Shown: piece after piece, positions 1 to 7,463 of the stretch | Numbering within the stretch: the first letter of the stretch is position 1 | Layout: every line of letters begins with the position of its first letter | Assembly (NCBI RefSeq): GCF_010548145.1 | Contig: NZ_JAAGLN010000052.1 | Coordinates: 1 to 35,831, forward strand | DNA: 35,831 nucleotides | Direction: 5' to 3' | DNA from: Streptomyces sp. SID10853 | GTDB taxonomy: Bacteria; Actinomycetota; Actinomycetes; Streptomycetales; Streptomycetaceae | Position numbers and translations under genes: made by a program | The notes under the pieces: generated by a model | Database searches by the model: none | What the model was told of the DNA's origin: nothing | Seen by the model: the letters and a program-made list of their open reading frames with translations, nothing else

Positions 1-709
1 CCCGCCGGGAGACGAGCGCCGCCCGGCCGACGGCGTGGGCCGTCATCCTGCGGTCGCCGGTGGCCTGTGCGGCCTCCTCGTCGGCCCAGCGTTCGGTGCT
101 GTACGCGACGGCGGCCCGTAGCGGGCGCAGCAGCGGGTTGGCGCAGCCGGCCAACTGCGCCGCGAGCAGCAGCCGGTGGTGCCTGCCCCGCAGATGTGAG
201 CGCTCGTGGGCGAGCAGCGCACCGCGTTCCCGCGCGCCGAGCGAGGAGAACATGCCGGTCGACAGCACGATCCTGCCGGGCGATCCGGGCAGCGCGTACG
301 CGTACGGGGTGTCGTCGGGCAGGACCGCGACCTCCGCCGCCGTGGGCAGCAGGGCCAGCGTCCGGTGGGCGCAGGCCCGGAAGCGGATGTGGCGGTACAG
401 GGTGAGAGCCCAGCCGGCCGCCACGACGGTGAGCGCCGCGATGGCTGCCCGGCCGGCCACCTCGTCGTAGGGGACGGCGGCGCGTACCTCGGGGTCGGAC
501 CAGCTGTCCGGCAGTGGGTTGCCGGGCAGCTGGGCCGTTCCGACGACCATCAGCAGACCGAGGCAGAGCGTGCTGCACGCCGCGAGGATGACTGTCACGG
601 CGGTGAGCAGACGGGCGGCGTGCCGGGGATGCAGATGCTGTTCGGCGAGGCGGGCGACGGGCAGCGCGGTGAGCGGCAGGATCAGCGGCAGAAAGACGAA
701 GACGCCCAT
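1..709 (-). CDS. M56-family membrane metallopeptidase (BlaR1/HtpX-like), C-terminus beyond window
   Basis: Reading the minus strand from the ATG at 709, the frame stays open to the left edge, so about 236 N-terminal residues are visible and the C-terminus is missing. Two hydrophobic segments come first, one at the N-terminus (residues about 3-18) followed closely by another (about 35-56). A third membrane segment follows an outside loop at about 90-110. The zinc-protease motif HERSH appears near residue 175, and a downstream ERWADEEA segment supplies the likely third zinc ligand. This order is typical of M56 peptidases, which sit in the cytoplasmic membrane and are usually paired with a BlaI/MecI repressor. 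The ATG is three bases after the stop of that repressor gene (713-1141), so the two form one operon. Unlike true BlaR1, no penicillin-binding sensor domain can be seen, but the missing part could hold more. The family call is firm. The substrate is unknown. Confidence 0.88.
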   Translation of the reverse strand, partial: MGVFVFLPLILPLTALPVARLAEQHLHPRHAARLLTAVTVILAACSTLCLGLLMVVGTAQLPGNPLPDSWSDPEVRAAVPYDEVAGRAAIAALTVVAAGWALTLYRHIRFRACAHRTLALLPTAAEVAVLPDDTPYAYALPGSPGRIVLSTGMFSSLGARERGALLAHERSHLRGRHHRLLLAAQLAGCANPLLRPLRAAVAYSTERWADEEAAQATGDRRMTAHAVGRAALVSRR

Positions 710-712
710 CGG

Positions 713-1141
713 TCAGCGCTCCGCTTCGTCCGGCGGCGGCTCGCTCCGCGTGTTCTCGTTCAGGAGCGAACGCAGCAGATGCTCGTCGTCGAGGGAGAGC
801 GCGGACACGAAGCTGGAGAGCACCGCGTCCCGGTTCTCCTGCTTGTCGAGCAACTGCCGCATCCGCAGCGCCGCGAGACCCGATTCGTCCGCCACCGGCT
901 GCCACCGGATGGGCCGCCCCGAGCTGCTGCGGGTGACGGCCTTCTTCTCGTACAGCCGGGTCAGGATGGTGATGACGGTCGTGTAGGCGAGGTCCGCGCC
1001 GAGCCGTTCCTGCACCCAGGAGGCCGTGACCGGCTCATCCGCCGTGCCCAGGACGGCCAGCACCTGGGCCTCCAGCTCGCCCTGGCCCCGTCGTCTGCGT
1101 ACGCGCGGTCGCGGAGCCCGGTCGCCCTTGTCGCCGCCCAT
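713..1141 (-). CDS. BlaI/MecI/CopY-family transcriptional repressor
   Basis: A 142-residue winged-helix regulator. The start at 1141 is chosen because AAGGAG lies eight bases upstream; the frame stays open to 1210, but the extra residues are basic and low in complexity. The recognition region (ADEPVTASWVQERLG, then AYTTVITILTRLYEKKAV) is the classic BlaI/MecI DNA-binding fold, and the C-terminal half with LDKQENRDAVLSSFV is the dimerisation helix region. Repressors of this family are removed from DNA after cleavage, or through signalling by a partner M56 protease. That partner is the next gene downstream, three bases away. A TCTACA-N4-TGTAGA palindrome at 1229-1244 lies upstream and is its likely operator, giving autorepression. 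The signal is unknown, and nothing in the window points to a beta-lactamase. Confidence 0.92.
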   Translation of the reverse strand: MGGDKGDRAPRPRVRRRRGQGELEAQVLAVLGTADEPVTASWVQERLGADLAYTTVITILTRLYEKKAVTRSSSGRPIRWQPVADESGLAALRMRQLLDKQENRDAVLSSFVSALSLDDEHLLRSLLNENTRSEPPPDEAER

Positions 1142-1228
1142 ACCGCGGACTCCTTCCCTCTTCCCCCGGCGCCTCCCCGGGCGCATGGGCATCGTATCCA
1201 GCGGCGTCACAGGGCTCGCGACATGATT

Positions 1229-1244
1229 TCTACAGTGTTGTAGA
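1229..1244. promoter_or_regulatory. Probable BlaI-type operator
   Basis: TCTACAGTGTTGTAGA is an inverted repeat with 6-bp arms and a 4-bp centre. It contains the TACA/TGTA half-sites used by BlaI/MecI proteins. On the minus strand it directly follows a TTGAAA (1245-1250) that could be a -35 box, so a bound repressor would block transcription of the repressor-protease operon. It also lies 70 bp upstream of the divergent terD-type gene and might affect that too. Confidence 0.7.
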
Positions 1245-1313
1245 TTTCAATGGGCCGTACGGAACAACCGGGGCGCCCCGCGCCCGTCCGCTGGATTCGA
1301 GAAGGGAAGCAAT

Positions 1314-1889
1314 ATGGGTGTGAGCCTCGCCAAGGGCGGCAACGTCTCGCTGAGCAAGGAGGCGCCCGGCCTCACCGCCGTGCTGATCGGCCTCGGCTGG
1401 GACGTCCGTACGACGACGGGCGCTGATTACGACCTGGATGCCAGCGCACTGCTGTGCAACGACTCCGGGAAGGTCGTGTCCGACCGGCACTTCGTCTTCT
1501 ACAACAACCTGACCAGCCCCGACGGCTCTGTCGAGCACACCGGTGACAACCTCACCGGCGAGGGGGAGGGCGACGACGAGTCCATCAAGATCGACCTGGC
1601 CGCGGTGCCCGCCGATGTCACCAAGATCGTGTTTCCGGTGTCGATCCATGAGGCGCAGGAGCGCGGCCAGAGCTTCGGTCAGGTCAGCAACGCGTTCATC
1701 CGCGTGATCAACCAGGCCGGCGGAGCGGAGATCGCCCGCTACGACCTGAGCGAGGACGCGTCGACGGAGACCGCGATGGTCTTCGGGGAGCTCTACCGCA
1801 ACGGCGTGGAGTGGAAGTTCCGCGCGGTCGGCCAGGGCTACGCCTCCGGACTGGCGGGTATCGCCGCCGATTTCGGCGTCAGCGTCTGA
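1314..1889 (+). CDS. TerD-family protein
   Basis: A 191-residue single-domain TerD protein, the usual length for the family. It starts with [15 protein letters not shown] and carries the conserved [10 protein letters not shown] acidic segment near residue 40, [21 protein letters not shown], and [10 protein letters not shown] near residue 90. These acidic loops bind calcium in characterised TerD proteins. The start is supported by GAAGGGAAG about seven bases upstream. TerD proteins are cytoplasmic, occur in several copies in streptomycetes, and are linked to tellurite resistance, stress responses and development; the exact role of this copy cannot be told from sequence. It stands alone, divergent from the blaI-type gene. 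A strong hairpin follows at 1981-2017. Confidence 0.93.
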   Translation: MGVSLAKGGNVSLSKEAPGLTAVLIGLGWDVRTTTGADYDLDASALLCNDSGKVVSDRHFVFYNNLTSPDGSVEHTGDNLTGEGEGDDESIKIDLAAVPADVTKIVFPVSIHEAQERGQSFGQVSNAFIRVINQAGGAEIARYDLSEDASTETAMVFGELYRNGVEWKFRAVGQGYASGLAGIAADFGVSV

Positions 1890-1969
1890 GAGCTGGTTTT
1901 CAGGAGTCCGGGCCGGAATCCCAGGCCGGAATCCCGGGCCGGAGCCTCAGGCCGGGCTCCGAAGCCCGA

Positions 1970-1983
1970 GTTTCACGTGAAAC
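1970..1983. other. parS chromosome-partitioning site (ParB-binding)
   Basis: GTTTCACGTGAAAC is a perfect 14-bp palindrome and an exact match to the Streptomyces parS consensus bound by ParB. It lies downstream of the terD-type gene and shares its last three bases with the left arm of the terminator hairpin at 1981-2017. A second identical site is at 31209-31222. In streptomycetes such sites cluster near oriC, which suggests this window is origin-proximal. Confidence 0.93.
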
Positions 1984-2017
1984 CCCCGCGTCGGCCGATG
2001 TGAGCCGCGCGGGGGTT
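1981..2017 (+). terminator. Hairpin terminator after the terD-type gene
   Basis: AACCCCCGCG (1981-1990) pairs perfectly with CGCGGGGGTT (2008-2017) across a 17-base loop. It lies about 90 bases after the stop at 1889. No long T run follows, as is common in streptomycetes. Confidence 0.7.
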
Positions 2018-2101
2018 CTGTGTCCGCGGTACTGATGTGCCCGCCGTACTGGGGCGTGAAGCCGTGCTGATGCGTGAGCCGTACGGGGGAGCCGTGCTGG
2101 T

Positions 2102-2716
2102 TCAGGCGGCGAGGCGGGTGGCAAGTGCCTTGGCCTTCGACGCCGCCTCGTCCAGCGCCTTGGCGCGCGAGGTCTCGGCGAGCGGGACCAGTTCGGCCAT
2201 GGCGGGCTGCGAGGCGGCCAGGGTCAGCTCGGGGACGATGAAGTCGACCTCGGCGCCGAACATCCCCGTCAGCAGCTTCTCCAGGTAGTTCTGGACGAAC
2301 TCGAAGCTCTCCCGGGGCGTTCCGGGAGCATAGGAGCCGCCGCGGCTGGCCACGATCGTGAACGGTGTGCCGGCCAGCGGGCTCTCCGCGCCGCCGCCGT
2401 TGTGACCCGCGATGATCGCGTGGTCGAGCCATGCCTTGAGGGTCGAGGGGATCGAGAAGTTGTACATCGGGGCGCCGATCAGCACGGCGTCCGCCTGGGC
2501 CAGCTCGTTGGCCAGTTCGGCGCGGAGCGGGGACTCGGCACCCGCGGCCGCTGCGGCGGCGTCCAGGTGCGGCACCGGGTCAGCGGCAAGGTCGCGGTAG
2601 ACGACCACGCCCTCGGGGTGCTGCTCCCGCCAGGCGTTCACAAAGACGGAGGTGACGTCGCGGGAAGCGGAGCCCTGCGGGAAGACGGCGGAGTCGATGT
2701 GCAGAAGAGTGGCCAT
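2102..2716 (-). CDS. azoR: FMN-dependent NADH-azoreductase
   Basis: A 204-residue flavodoxin-fold protein of the AzoR/NQO family. It begins MATLLHIDSAVFPQGSASR, with the FMN phosphate-binding Ser-rich loop at residues 9-19. The APMYNFSIPSTLKAWLDH segment near residue 85-100 is the family signature that contacts the flavin, and VASRGGSY comes near residue 125. Such enzymes use NADH to reduce quinones or azo compounds in the cytoplasm and protect against electrophile stress. The start at 2716 is preceded by GGAG six bases away; the frame is open further upstream but those codons look non-coding. It is divergent from an HxlR-type regulator, a common arrangement in which the regulator senses electrophiles and controls the reductase. 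The family call is firm and the physiological substrate unknown. Confidence 0.92.
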   Translation of the reverse strand: MATLLHIDSAVFPQGSASRDVTSVFVNAWREQHPEGVVVYRDLAADPVPHLDAAAAAAGAESPLRAELANELAQADAVLIGAPMYNFSIPSTLKAWLDHAIIAGHNGGGAESPLAGTPFTIVASRGGSYAPGTPRESFEFVQNYLEKLLTGMFGAEVDFIVPELTLAASQPAMAELVPLAETSRAKALDEAASKAKALATRLAA

Positions 2717-2838
2717 GTCGTTCTCCATGAAGCGTGAGTGGGACGTGATACCCAAAACCATGTGTACCTATAAATAGCATAGTCCCTTACTTTTCCGCAG
2801 CTACTCACGGAGTGGCCCGCACTCAGTACTCTGAGGGC
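2717..2838. promoter_or_regulatory. Divergent promoter region of azoR and the HxlR regulator
   Basis: This gap is notably A+T-rich around 2755-2795 (CTATAAATAGCATAG). On the minus strand it holds TATGCT, a possible -10 for azoR. A small inverted repeat CTCAG-TACT-CTGAG (2822-2835) lies just before the regulator start and might be an operator. The exact HxlR binding site is not clear. Confidence 0.45.
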
Positions 2839-3186
2839 ATGGCGGAACACAGCGAGCAGACGTGCAAACAGGTCGGCGGGGCGATCACGCGCGTCTTCGA
2901 GCTGCTGGGCAAGCGCTGGACGGGGCTGATCGTGGCCGTCCTGATGCAGCAGTCCGTGTACTTCTCGGACCTGCGCCGCGCCATTCCCGGTATCAGCGAG
3001 CGAATGCTCTCCGACCGGCTGACCGAACTCGCGGCAGCGGGACTGCTCGTGCGCGAGGTGGACGAAGGGCCCCCGCTGCGCGTCTCGTACCGGCTGACCG
3101 AGGCGGGCCGGGCACTCGGCCCCGCCCTCAAGGAGCTCGGGCTGTGGGCGGAGATGTATCTCCCGGAGGGCGGCGGTCGCTGCTGA
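2839..3186 (+). CDS. HxlR-family transcriptional regulator
   Basis: A 115-residue winged-helix protein with the full HxlR pattern. A conserved Cys is near the N-terminus (EQTCKQVGGAITRVFELLGKRW), followed by FSDLRRAIPGISERMLSDRLTEL as the recognition region, then the wing and YRLTEAGRALGPAL. HxlR proteins work as dimers in the cytoplasm and often use the N-terminal Cys to sense electrophiles such as quinones or aldehydes. The gene is divergent from azoR, which fits a sensor-reductase pair. The ATG at 2839 is chosen because homologues begin close to the Cys region. A GTG at 2812 in the same frame, directly after GGAG, is a possible alternative start adding nine residues. Confidence 0.9.
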   Translation: MAEHSEQTCKQVGGAITRVFELLGKRWTGLIVAVLMQQSVYFSDLRRAIPGISERMLSDRLTELAAAGLLVREVDEGPPLRVSYRLTEAGRALGPALKELGLWAEMYLPEGGGRC

Positions 3187-3200
3187 CCGCCTTCCGTTGT

Positions 3201-3236
3201 GCCGGTGCCGGTGCCGGTGCCGGTGTCGGTGTCGGT
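3201..3236. repeat. Hexamer tandem repeat between convergent genes
   Basis: Six tandem hexamers, four GCCGGT and two GTCGGT, lie between the ends of the HxlR and MarR genes. No clear terminator hairpin is seen in this gap. Confidence 0.85.
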
Positions 3237-3278
3237 GGCAGTGGCGTGTCGGGAGGTGCTCGGCGCGGATCGCTCGGC

Positions 3279-3722
3279 TCAGCTCAACTCCGCGGAGTTG
3301 TACCGCAGTAGGTAGGTCGCGAAGCGGTCGAGGTCCTCTTCGCTCCAGTCGGCCAGCCGGTCGCGGACGGCGGCCCGCCGGCTGCCCTGCGACGAGGCGA
3401 GTTTCTTCGTGCCGGCTTCGGTGGGGTGGAGGACCTGCACCCGCTGGTCATCGGCGGCGGGGCGCCGCTCGACCAGGCCGAGTTTCTCCAGCACCGCGAG
3501 CTGACGGCTGACCGTCGATTTGTCCAGCATGTAATGCACCGCGAGATCGGTCGCCCGGCAGCCCTGACTGTCGTCGATGTGCGCGAGCAGGGTGTACGAG
3601 ACCAGGGGCAGCTCGGGGTGCAGGCGAGCCGCTGTGGCGCGGGCGCGCCGGGCGAAGGCCGTCAGTTCGCGCTGGATCGTATCGACGGACGCGTCGTGGT
3701 CCCGGTGGTCGTTGCCGGTCAT
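3279..3722 (-). CDS. MarR-family transcriptional regulator
   Basis: A 147-residue MarR protein with central winged helix. GCRATDLAVHYMLDKSTVSRQLAVLEKLGLVER (about residues 54-87) forms the helix-turn-helix, and RPAADDQRVQVLHPTEAG is the wing with the conserved DxR. A long C-terminal helix dimerises. The start at 3722 is supported by AGGAGGG seven bases upstream. The divergent neighbour is a multi-pass membrane protein, and a perfect inverted repeat (3743-3759) lies between them. MarR proteins usually repress a divergent transporter or enzyme until a small molecule binds, so control of the membrane protein at 3827 is the simplest reading. The inducer is unknown. Confidence 0.93.
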   Translation of the reverse strand: MTGNDHRDHDASVDTIQRELTAFARRARATAARLHPELPLVSYTLLAHIDDSQGCRATDLAVHYMLDKSTVSRQLAVLEKLGLVERRPAADDQRVQVLHPTEAGTKKLASSQGSRRAAVRDRLADWSEEDLDRFATYLLRYNSAELS

Positions 3723-3742
3723 GTTTTGCCCTCCTGGTTATT

Positions 3743-3759
3743 AGTTGTATAGTACAACT
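3743..3759. promoter_or_regulatory. MarR operator (perfect inverted repeat)
   Basis: AGTTGTA-TAG-TACAACT is a perfect 7-bp inverted repeat with a 3-bp centre, the size typical of MarR sites. It lies 20 bp upstream of the marR start and 67 bp upstream of the divergent membrane gene. A weaker related element (AGGTTG...CCAACT) follows at about 3767-3785 and may be a second half-site pair. Confidence 0.75.
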
Positions 3760-3826
3760 CGAATAGAAGGTTGTAAAAGCCAACTAGTGACTCCGCTTGG
3801 CAGTCAAGCAGCAGGAGAGGTGTCCG

Positions 3827-5014
3827 ATGTCCGCAGGCCCCACGAACGGTGCCGTCAGTACGGGGGCTGCTCTGCGCCATGTCCTCGGCCATCTCGTCAT
3901 GCCCCTGCTGATGTGCATCGGGATGGGGCTCGCGTACCTGGGAGCGTTCCACTCTCCGCAGCCGCATGAACTCCGGGTCGCGGTCGTCGGATCCGGGCCG
4001 AGCGCACAGGTGCTGGCCCAGACGCTGCACGACAAGGCCGACGGCGCGCTCGACGTCCGTACCGTCCCGGACCGTGGCACCGCGGTCCAGCAGCTGAAGG
4101 ACCAGGACGTGTACGGCGCCTTCGTGCCGGACCGTACGAACCCCGAGCTGGTCGTCGCCTCCGCGTCGTCCGACACCACGGCCACCGCGGTCGAGAAGGT
4201 GTTCACGCAGGTCGCGTCCCAGCAGGGCGAACCGCTCAAGGTGACCGACGTGGCGCCGACAGCGAGCGGTGACCCGACCGGGCAGGGCATCTTCTTCCTG
4301 TTGGTCGCCCTGAGTATCGGCTCGTACGCCTCCGTCGCGGTGATCGGCGGGGCCGGCGCGGTACTGCCGCTGCGGATCAGGGCCCTGCTGGCGCTCGGTA
4401 CTTCCCTGGTGGTCAGCGCGATCGGTGCCGCCTTCGCCGGGCCGGTGTTCCATCTGGTCGGCCACGGGCTCGGTGGGGTCTGGGCCATGGCGTGGATCTA
4501 CTCCGCGGGCATCCTGCTCGTCGGCGTGGGGCTGCACACCTTCCTGAAGCGGTGGACGACGCTCGGTGTGATGGTGCTCTTCGTGATGCTCAACTTCACG
4601 AGTTCCGGCGGGATCTTCCGGCCCGAACTGCAGCCCGGGTTCTTCGGGGCGCTGCACGCCTTCTGGAACGGCGCGGGCTTCGTGGAGGGCGTGCGCAGTC
4701 ATGTGTACTTCGGTGGCCATGCACTCGGCGGCAATGTGCTGGTCCTGGCCTTGTGGCTGCTGGCGGGCCTGATCGTGATGGGCGTCGCGGGGCTGGTCGA
4801 GGCGGGCCGCCGTAAGCCGGCCGTACGCGCCGCCGGTACGGGGGCGGCTCCCGGGGAGGGGCCGGTGTCGCCGACGGGCAGGGAGGGGGCGGCCGGTGAA
4901 GAAACGGTTGCAGAGACTGCCGACGAGCCTGCCAACGGGTCTGCCAACGGGTCCGCGGCTGAGCCCGCCGATGAGGCCACGGAGGAGGAGCTGGAGGAAG
5001 CGGTCGGCGTGTGA
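3827..5014 (+). CDS. Multi-pass membrane protein, YhgE/Pip or ABC-2 permease-like
   Basis: A 395-residue integral membrane protein. One membrane helix near residues 20-42 is followed by an external domain of about 110 residues (DRGTAVQQLKDQDVYGAFVPD is typical of the YhgE/Pip and DUF3533 group). Five further helices lie between about 150 and 330. The last 60 residues are acidic and Ala/Glu-rich (NGSANGSAAEPAD, then EEELEEAVGV). This one-helix, large loop, five-helix layout resembles ABC-2-type membrane subunits and the SNG1/YhgE family, some of which act in export or drug tolerance. No ATPase gene is nearby. The ATG at 3827 is chosen because AGGAGAGG lies seven bases upstream. It is divergent from the MarR gene and probably repressed by it. 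The substrate is unknown. Confidence 0.75.
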   Translation: MSAGPTNGAVSTGAALRHVLGHLVMPLLMCIGMGLAYLGAFHSPQPHELRVAVVGSGPSAQVLAQTLHDKADGALDVRTVPDRGTAVQQLKDQDVYGAFVPDRTNPELVVASASSDTTATAVEKVFTQVASQQGEPLKVTDVAPTASGDPTGQGIFFLLVALSIGSYASVAVIGGAGAVLPLRIRALLALGTSLVVSAIGAAFAGPVFHLVGHGLGGVWAMAWIYSAGILLVGVGLHTFLKRWTTLGVMVLFVMLNFTSSGGIFRPELQPGFFGALHAFWNGAGFVEGVRSHVYFGGHALGGNVLVLALWLLAGLIVMGVAGLVEAGRRKPAVRAAGTGAAPGEGPVSPTGREGAAGEETVAETADEPANGSANGSAAEPADEATEEELEEAVGV

Positions 5015-5232
5015 GGGCAGGCAAAGTGGCAGGCGTGCACGGCAGGCAGAGCGCCCGGCCTGCGCGGCAGCCGTGCGCGGACCCGGGCCATGGCCGACGG
5101 GCGGTGTGGCCTACGTCCTGTACCGCAGCCGGAGTTGACCTGGGTGCCCCGGAAGGTAACGGGTACGCTCCCACCCTGCTACAGCCTCCGACGCATCCTC
5201 GGGCAGGGATGGTAGGGGCCACCGTCCTCGGC

Positions 5233-5238
5233 TAGCGT
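5233..5238 (+). promoter_or_regulatory. Candidate -10 box of a leaderless kinase transcript
   Basis: TAGCGT lies seven bases before the ATG at 5246, which would put transcription start at or next to the start codon. No convincing -35 box is visible, and no ribosome-binding site precedes the ATG. The 220 bases between 5014 and this box show no gene or clear structure. Confidence 0.45.
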
Positions 5239-5245
5239 GCCGCAC

Positions 5246-7276
5246 ATGGGTGCGTACGGGGAGCACAGCAAGAACGGCGAGCACAGCGAGCACAGCGAGG
5301 GACGCGGCTTCGATCTGGAGGGCAGTGGGGCTTCACCACTGGCACCGGACGATCCGCGGCGGATCGGTCCGTTTCCGCTGCTCGGCCTGCTCGGCGCAGG
5401 CGGTATGGGCCGGGTGTATCTCGGGCTCGCGTCGGGCCGCTACACCGCGGTCAAGCGGGTCCTTCCGCTGGTGGCCGAAGACCCGGACTTCCTGCGGCAC
5501 TTCGGCCACGAACTCGACAACCTGGCCAGGCTGCCCTCAGGCGTGAGCGTCCCGCTGCTGGCCACCGACCGCACCGCGAACCCGCCGTGGTTCGCCACCG
5601 AGTACATCCCCGGGCTCACCCTGTCCGAGGCGCTGCGGCTGCACGGCGGCCCGCTGCCCCGCGAGGCCCTCTGGCCCCTGCTGCGCGATATGGCCGGCCG
5701 CCTGGAGGCGCTGCACGCACTGGACATGGTGCACCGGGATCTCAAGCCCTCCAATGTGATGCTGACCCTCGACGGCCTCACCCTGATCGACTTCGGCATC
5801 GCGCGGGCCGCTGACCAGAGCCGGCTGACCAAGACCGGCATGATTCTCGGTACGCCCGAGTACATGGCGCCCGAACAGACGGAATCCGCCCGCTCGTTGA
5901 CCGGTGCGGCGGATGTGTTCGCCCTCGGGAGTCTGCTGGTCTACGCGGCCACCGGCCACTCGCCCTTCGGCAGCGGGTCCGGCCTGGAGGTCCTCTACCG
6001 CATCGTGCACAGCACGCCCGACCTCTCCGCGGTGCGTGCCCTTGACCCCGGTCTGGCCGATGTCGTGGCTGAGTGCCTCGCCAAGTCACCGGCCGACCGG
6101 CCCACCGCCGCTGACCTGCTCGAACGTGCCCGGGAACACGCCCGCGAACTTGACCTCGCCGCTGCTCCCCCCTGGCCTGCGGCCGTCGCCGAACAGCTCG
6201 AACAGCGGGCCGCCTTCGCGGCGACCGTGCCCGCCCTCGCCGAACTCGACTCGGCCACCGCGGACTTACGGCCGAAGCCGGCCGGAGGGACCGAAGCCGA
6301 CCCGGCAGCGGGCCCGGGGATGGCGGGGGTGCTGGGGCCGGAAGCGGAGCCGGCGGCAGCGGCACCCGAAGCCCCCGTGGTCACCAGTGACCGCCCGAGT
6401 GCTCCCTCAGAAGGCGGGCGTACGCCCGGATCGCGCAAGCGCCGTAACCGCCTCCTGATCACGATCTTGCCGGTGGTCCTGACCGTCGGAGGGCTCACCG
6501 CCGTCCATCTCCTTCCGTACTCGTCATCGCCGGACGCCGGCGGGAAGCCGTCCACTGCGGTGTCCCCTTCGGTCTCGCCTTCCGCGGGCCGCAGCGGGCC
6601 TGCGTCCCCGGTGCGGCCGGCCCACGCGTCACCGTCGAAATCCGCGCACGGCTCGGCTTCGGCCGGGCCGGGAGGCGCCGGTCACGGGTCGAAGCCGGGG
6701 CGGACCGGCGCGGCGGGCGGGACCACAGGCGGCGCGGGCGGGTCGTCGAGCGGATCCAACGGCGGATCGAAAGGCGGGGCCCCGAGCGGCTCGAAGGGCG
6801 GCTCGAAGGGCGGATCCACGGGCGGGACAGGTGGGACCGGCGGAACGGGCGGGACGAGTGGGGCGGGCAAGATCGGCTCAGCGGGGACGTATCGGATCAA
6901 GGACGCCGCCGATGGCCGCTGTCTGCAACACGACACGAGCAGCGGTGCTCCCAGCGGATACGCGGTGAGCGGTTCCTGTGCGTCGGAGTCGAACCCCTAC
7001 TTCGAATGGACCTTTTCGCCCGGCCCGAGCGGCACCTTCAAGGTGATCAACAAGGGCAGCGGTGACTGCCTCACCGCGTTCATGGCGAACGGCTACGCCA
7101 ACATGGACCCCTGCGACGGCAGGTCAGGCCAGTACTGGAAGATCGGCGCCAGGACATCGTCCGGCAGCACGCTCGAAAGCACCCAGTACTGGCAGTGCTT
7201 GCGGATCAGCAGCAATGCGGTGGTGGCCCCCTGCGACAGTTCCGAAGAGACACAGCTGTGGAACGGCGCCGGCTGA
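5246..7276 (+). CDS. Receptor-type Ser/Thr protein kinase with ricin-like extracellular domain
   Basis: A 676-residue membrane kinase. After an N-terminal tail rich in GEHS repeats, the kinase domain (about residues 40-310) has the Gly loop LGAGGMGRVYLG (50-60), Lys70 in AVKRV, the catalytic HRDLKPSN with Asp165, DFG at 182-184 and GTPEYMAPEQ. All key residues are present, so it should be active. A low-complexity linker leads to one membrane helix (about 403-423). A Ser/Pro/Gly-rich spacer with GGSKGG repeats follows, then about 125 residues with three Cys-containing repeats ending in Trp motifs (YFEWTF, QYWKI, TQLWNG), which resembles a ricin-type beta-trefoil. The kinase is cytoplasmic and the trefoil is outside, so the latter may sense a carbohydrate or cell-wall ligand. 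The ATG at 5246 is chosen over the GTG at 5237 because of the nearby -10-like box. It stands alone. Confidence 0.93.
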   Translation: MGAYGEHSKNGEHSEHSEGRGFDLEGSGASPLAPDDPRRIGPFPLLGLLGAGGMGRVYLGLASGRYTAVKRVLPLVAEDPDFLRHFGHELDNLARLPSGVSVPLLATDRTANPPWFATEYIPGLTLSEALRLHGGPLPREALWPLLRDMAGRLEALHALDMVHRDLKPSNVMLTLDGLTLIDFGIARAADQSRLTKTGMILGTPEYMAPEQTESARSLTGAADVFALGSLLVYAATGHSPFGSGSGLEVLYRIVHSTPDLSAVRALDPGLADVVAECLAKSPADRPTAADLLERAREHARELDLAAAPPWPAAVAEQLEQRAAFAATVPALAELDSATADLRPKPAGGTEADPAAGPGMAGVLGPEAEPAAAAPEAPVVTSDRPSAPSEGGRTPGSRKRRNRLLITILPVVLTVGGLTAVHLLPYSSSPDAGGKPSTAVSPSVSPSAGRSGPASPVRPAHASPSKSAHGSASAGPGGAGHGSKPGRTGAAGGTTGGAGGSSSGSNGGSKGGAPSGSKGGSKGGSTGGTGGTGGTGGTSGAGKIGSAGTYRIKDAADGRCLQHDTSSGAPSGYAVSGSCASESNPYFEWTFSPGPSGTFKVINKGSGDCLTAFMANGYANMDPCDGRSGQYWKIGARTSSGSTLESTQYWQCLRISSNAVVAPCDSSEETQLWNGAG

Positions 7277-7316
7277 GGCCGGGCGGCCACCCGCCACCCG
7301 CCGCAGCCCCCTCCCG

Positions 7317-7388
7317 CCTCTCCTCCCGCCTCTCCACCCGCCTCTCCTCCCGCCTCTCCACCCGCCTCTCCACCCGCCTTTCCGCGCG
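7317..7388. repeat. 12-bp tandem repeat after the kinase gene
   Basis: Six tandem copies of a 12-mer, CCTCTCCACCCG or CCTCTCCTCCCG, with the last copy degenerate (CCTTTCCGCGCG). They fill most of the 187-bp gap between the kinase gene and the next gene. One strand is almost purely pyrimidine. Confidence 0.9.
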
Positions 7389-7425
7389 GGCTTTGGTGCG
7401 GGCGGACAGCAGCTGAGACGGGTGC

Positions 7426-7457
7426 TTGACCTGTGGGGGCCCCGGCGCCCGTAGGCT
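7426..7457 (+). promoter_or_regulatory. Candidate promoter of a leaderless transcript
   Basis: TTGACC (7426-7431) and TAGGCT (7452-7457) resemble -35 and -10 boxes, although the 20-base spacing is long. The GTG start at 7464 is only six bases after the -10-like box and lacks a ribosome-binding site, which suggests leaderless translation. Confidence 0.5.
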
Positions 7458-7463
7458 GGACGG

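Noticed and set aside
206..1243. 345-codon open frame on the plus strand
   Set aside because: It is antisense to the M56 peptidase and BlaI-type genes, whose protein motifs are clear; its Arg/Gly/His-rich content is typical of shadow frames at high G+C.
3719..4720. 333-codon minus-strand frame
   Set aside because: It is antisense to the membrane protein at 3827-5014, has an Asp/Glu/His/Arg-rich composition and no recognisable domain.
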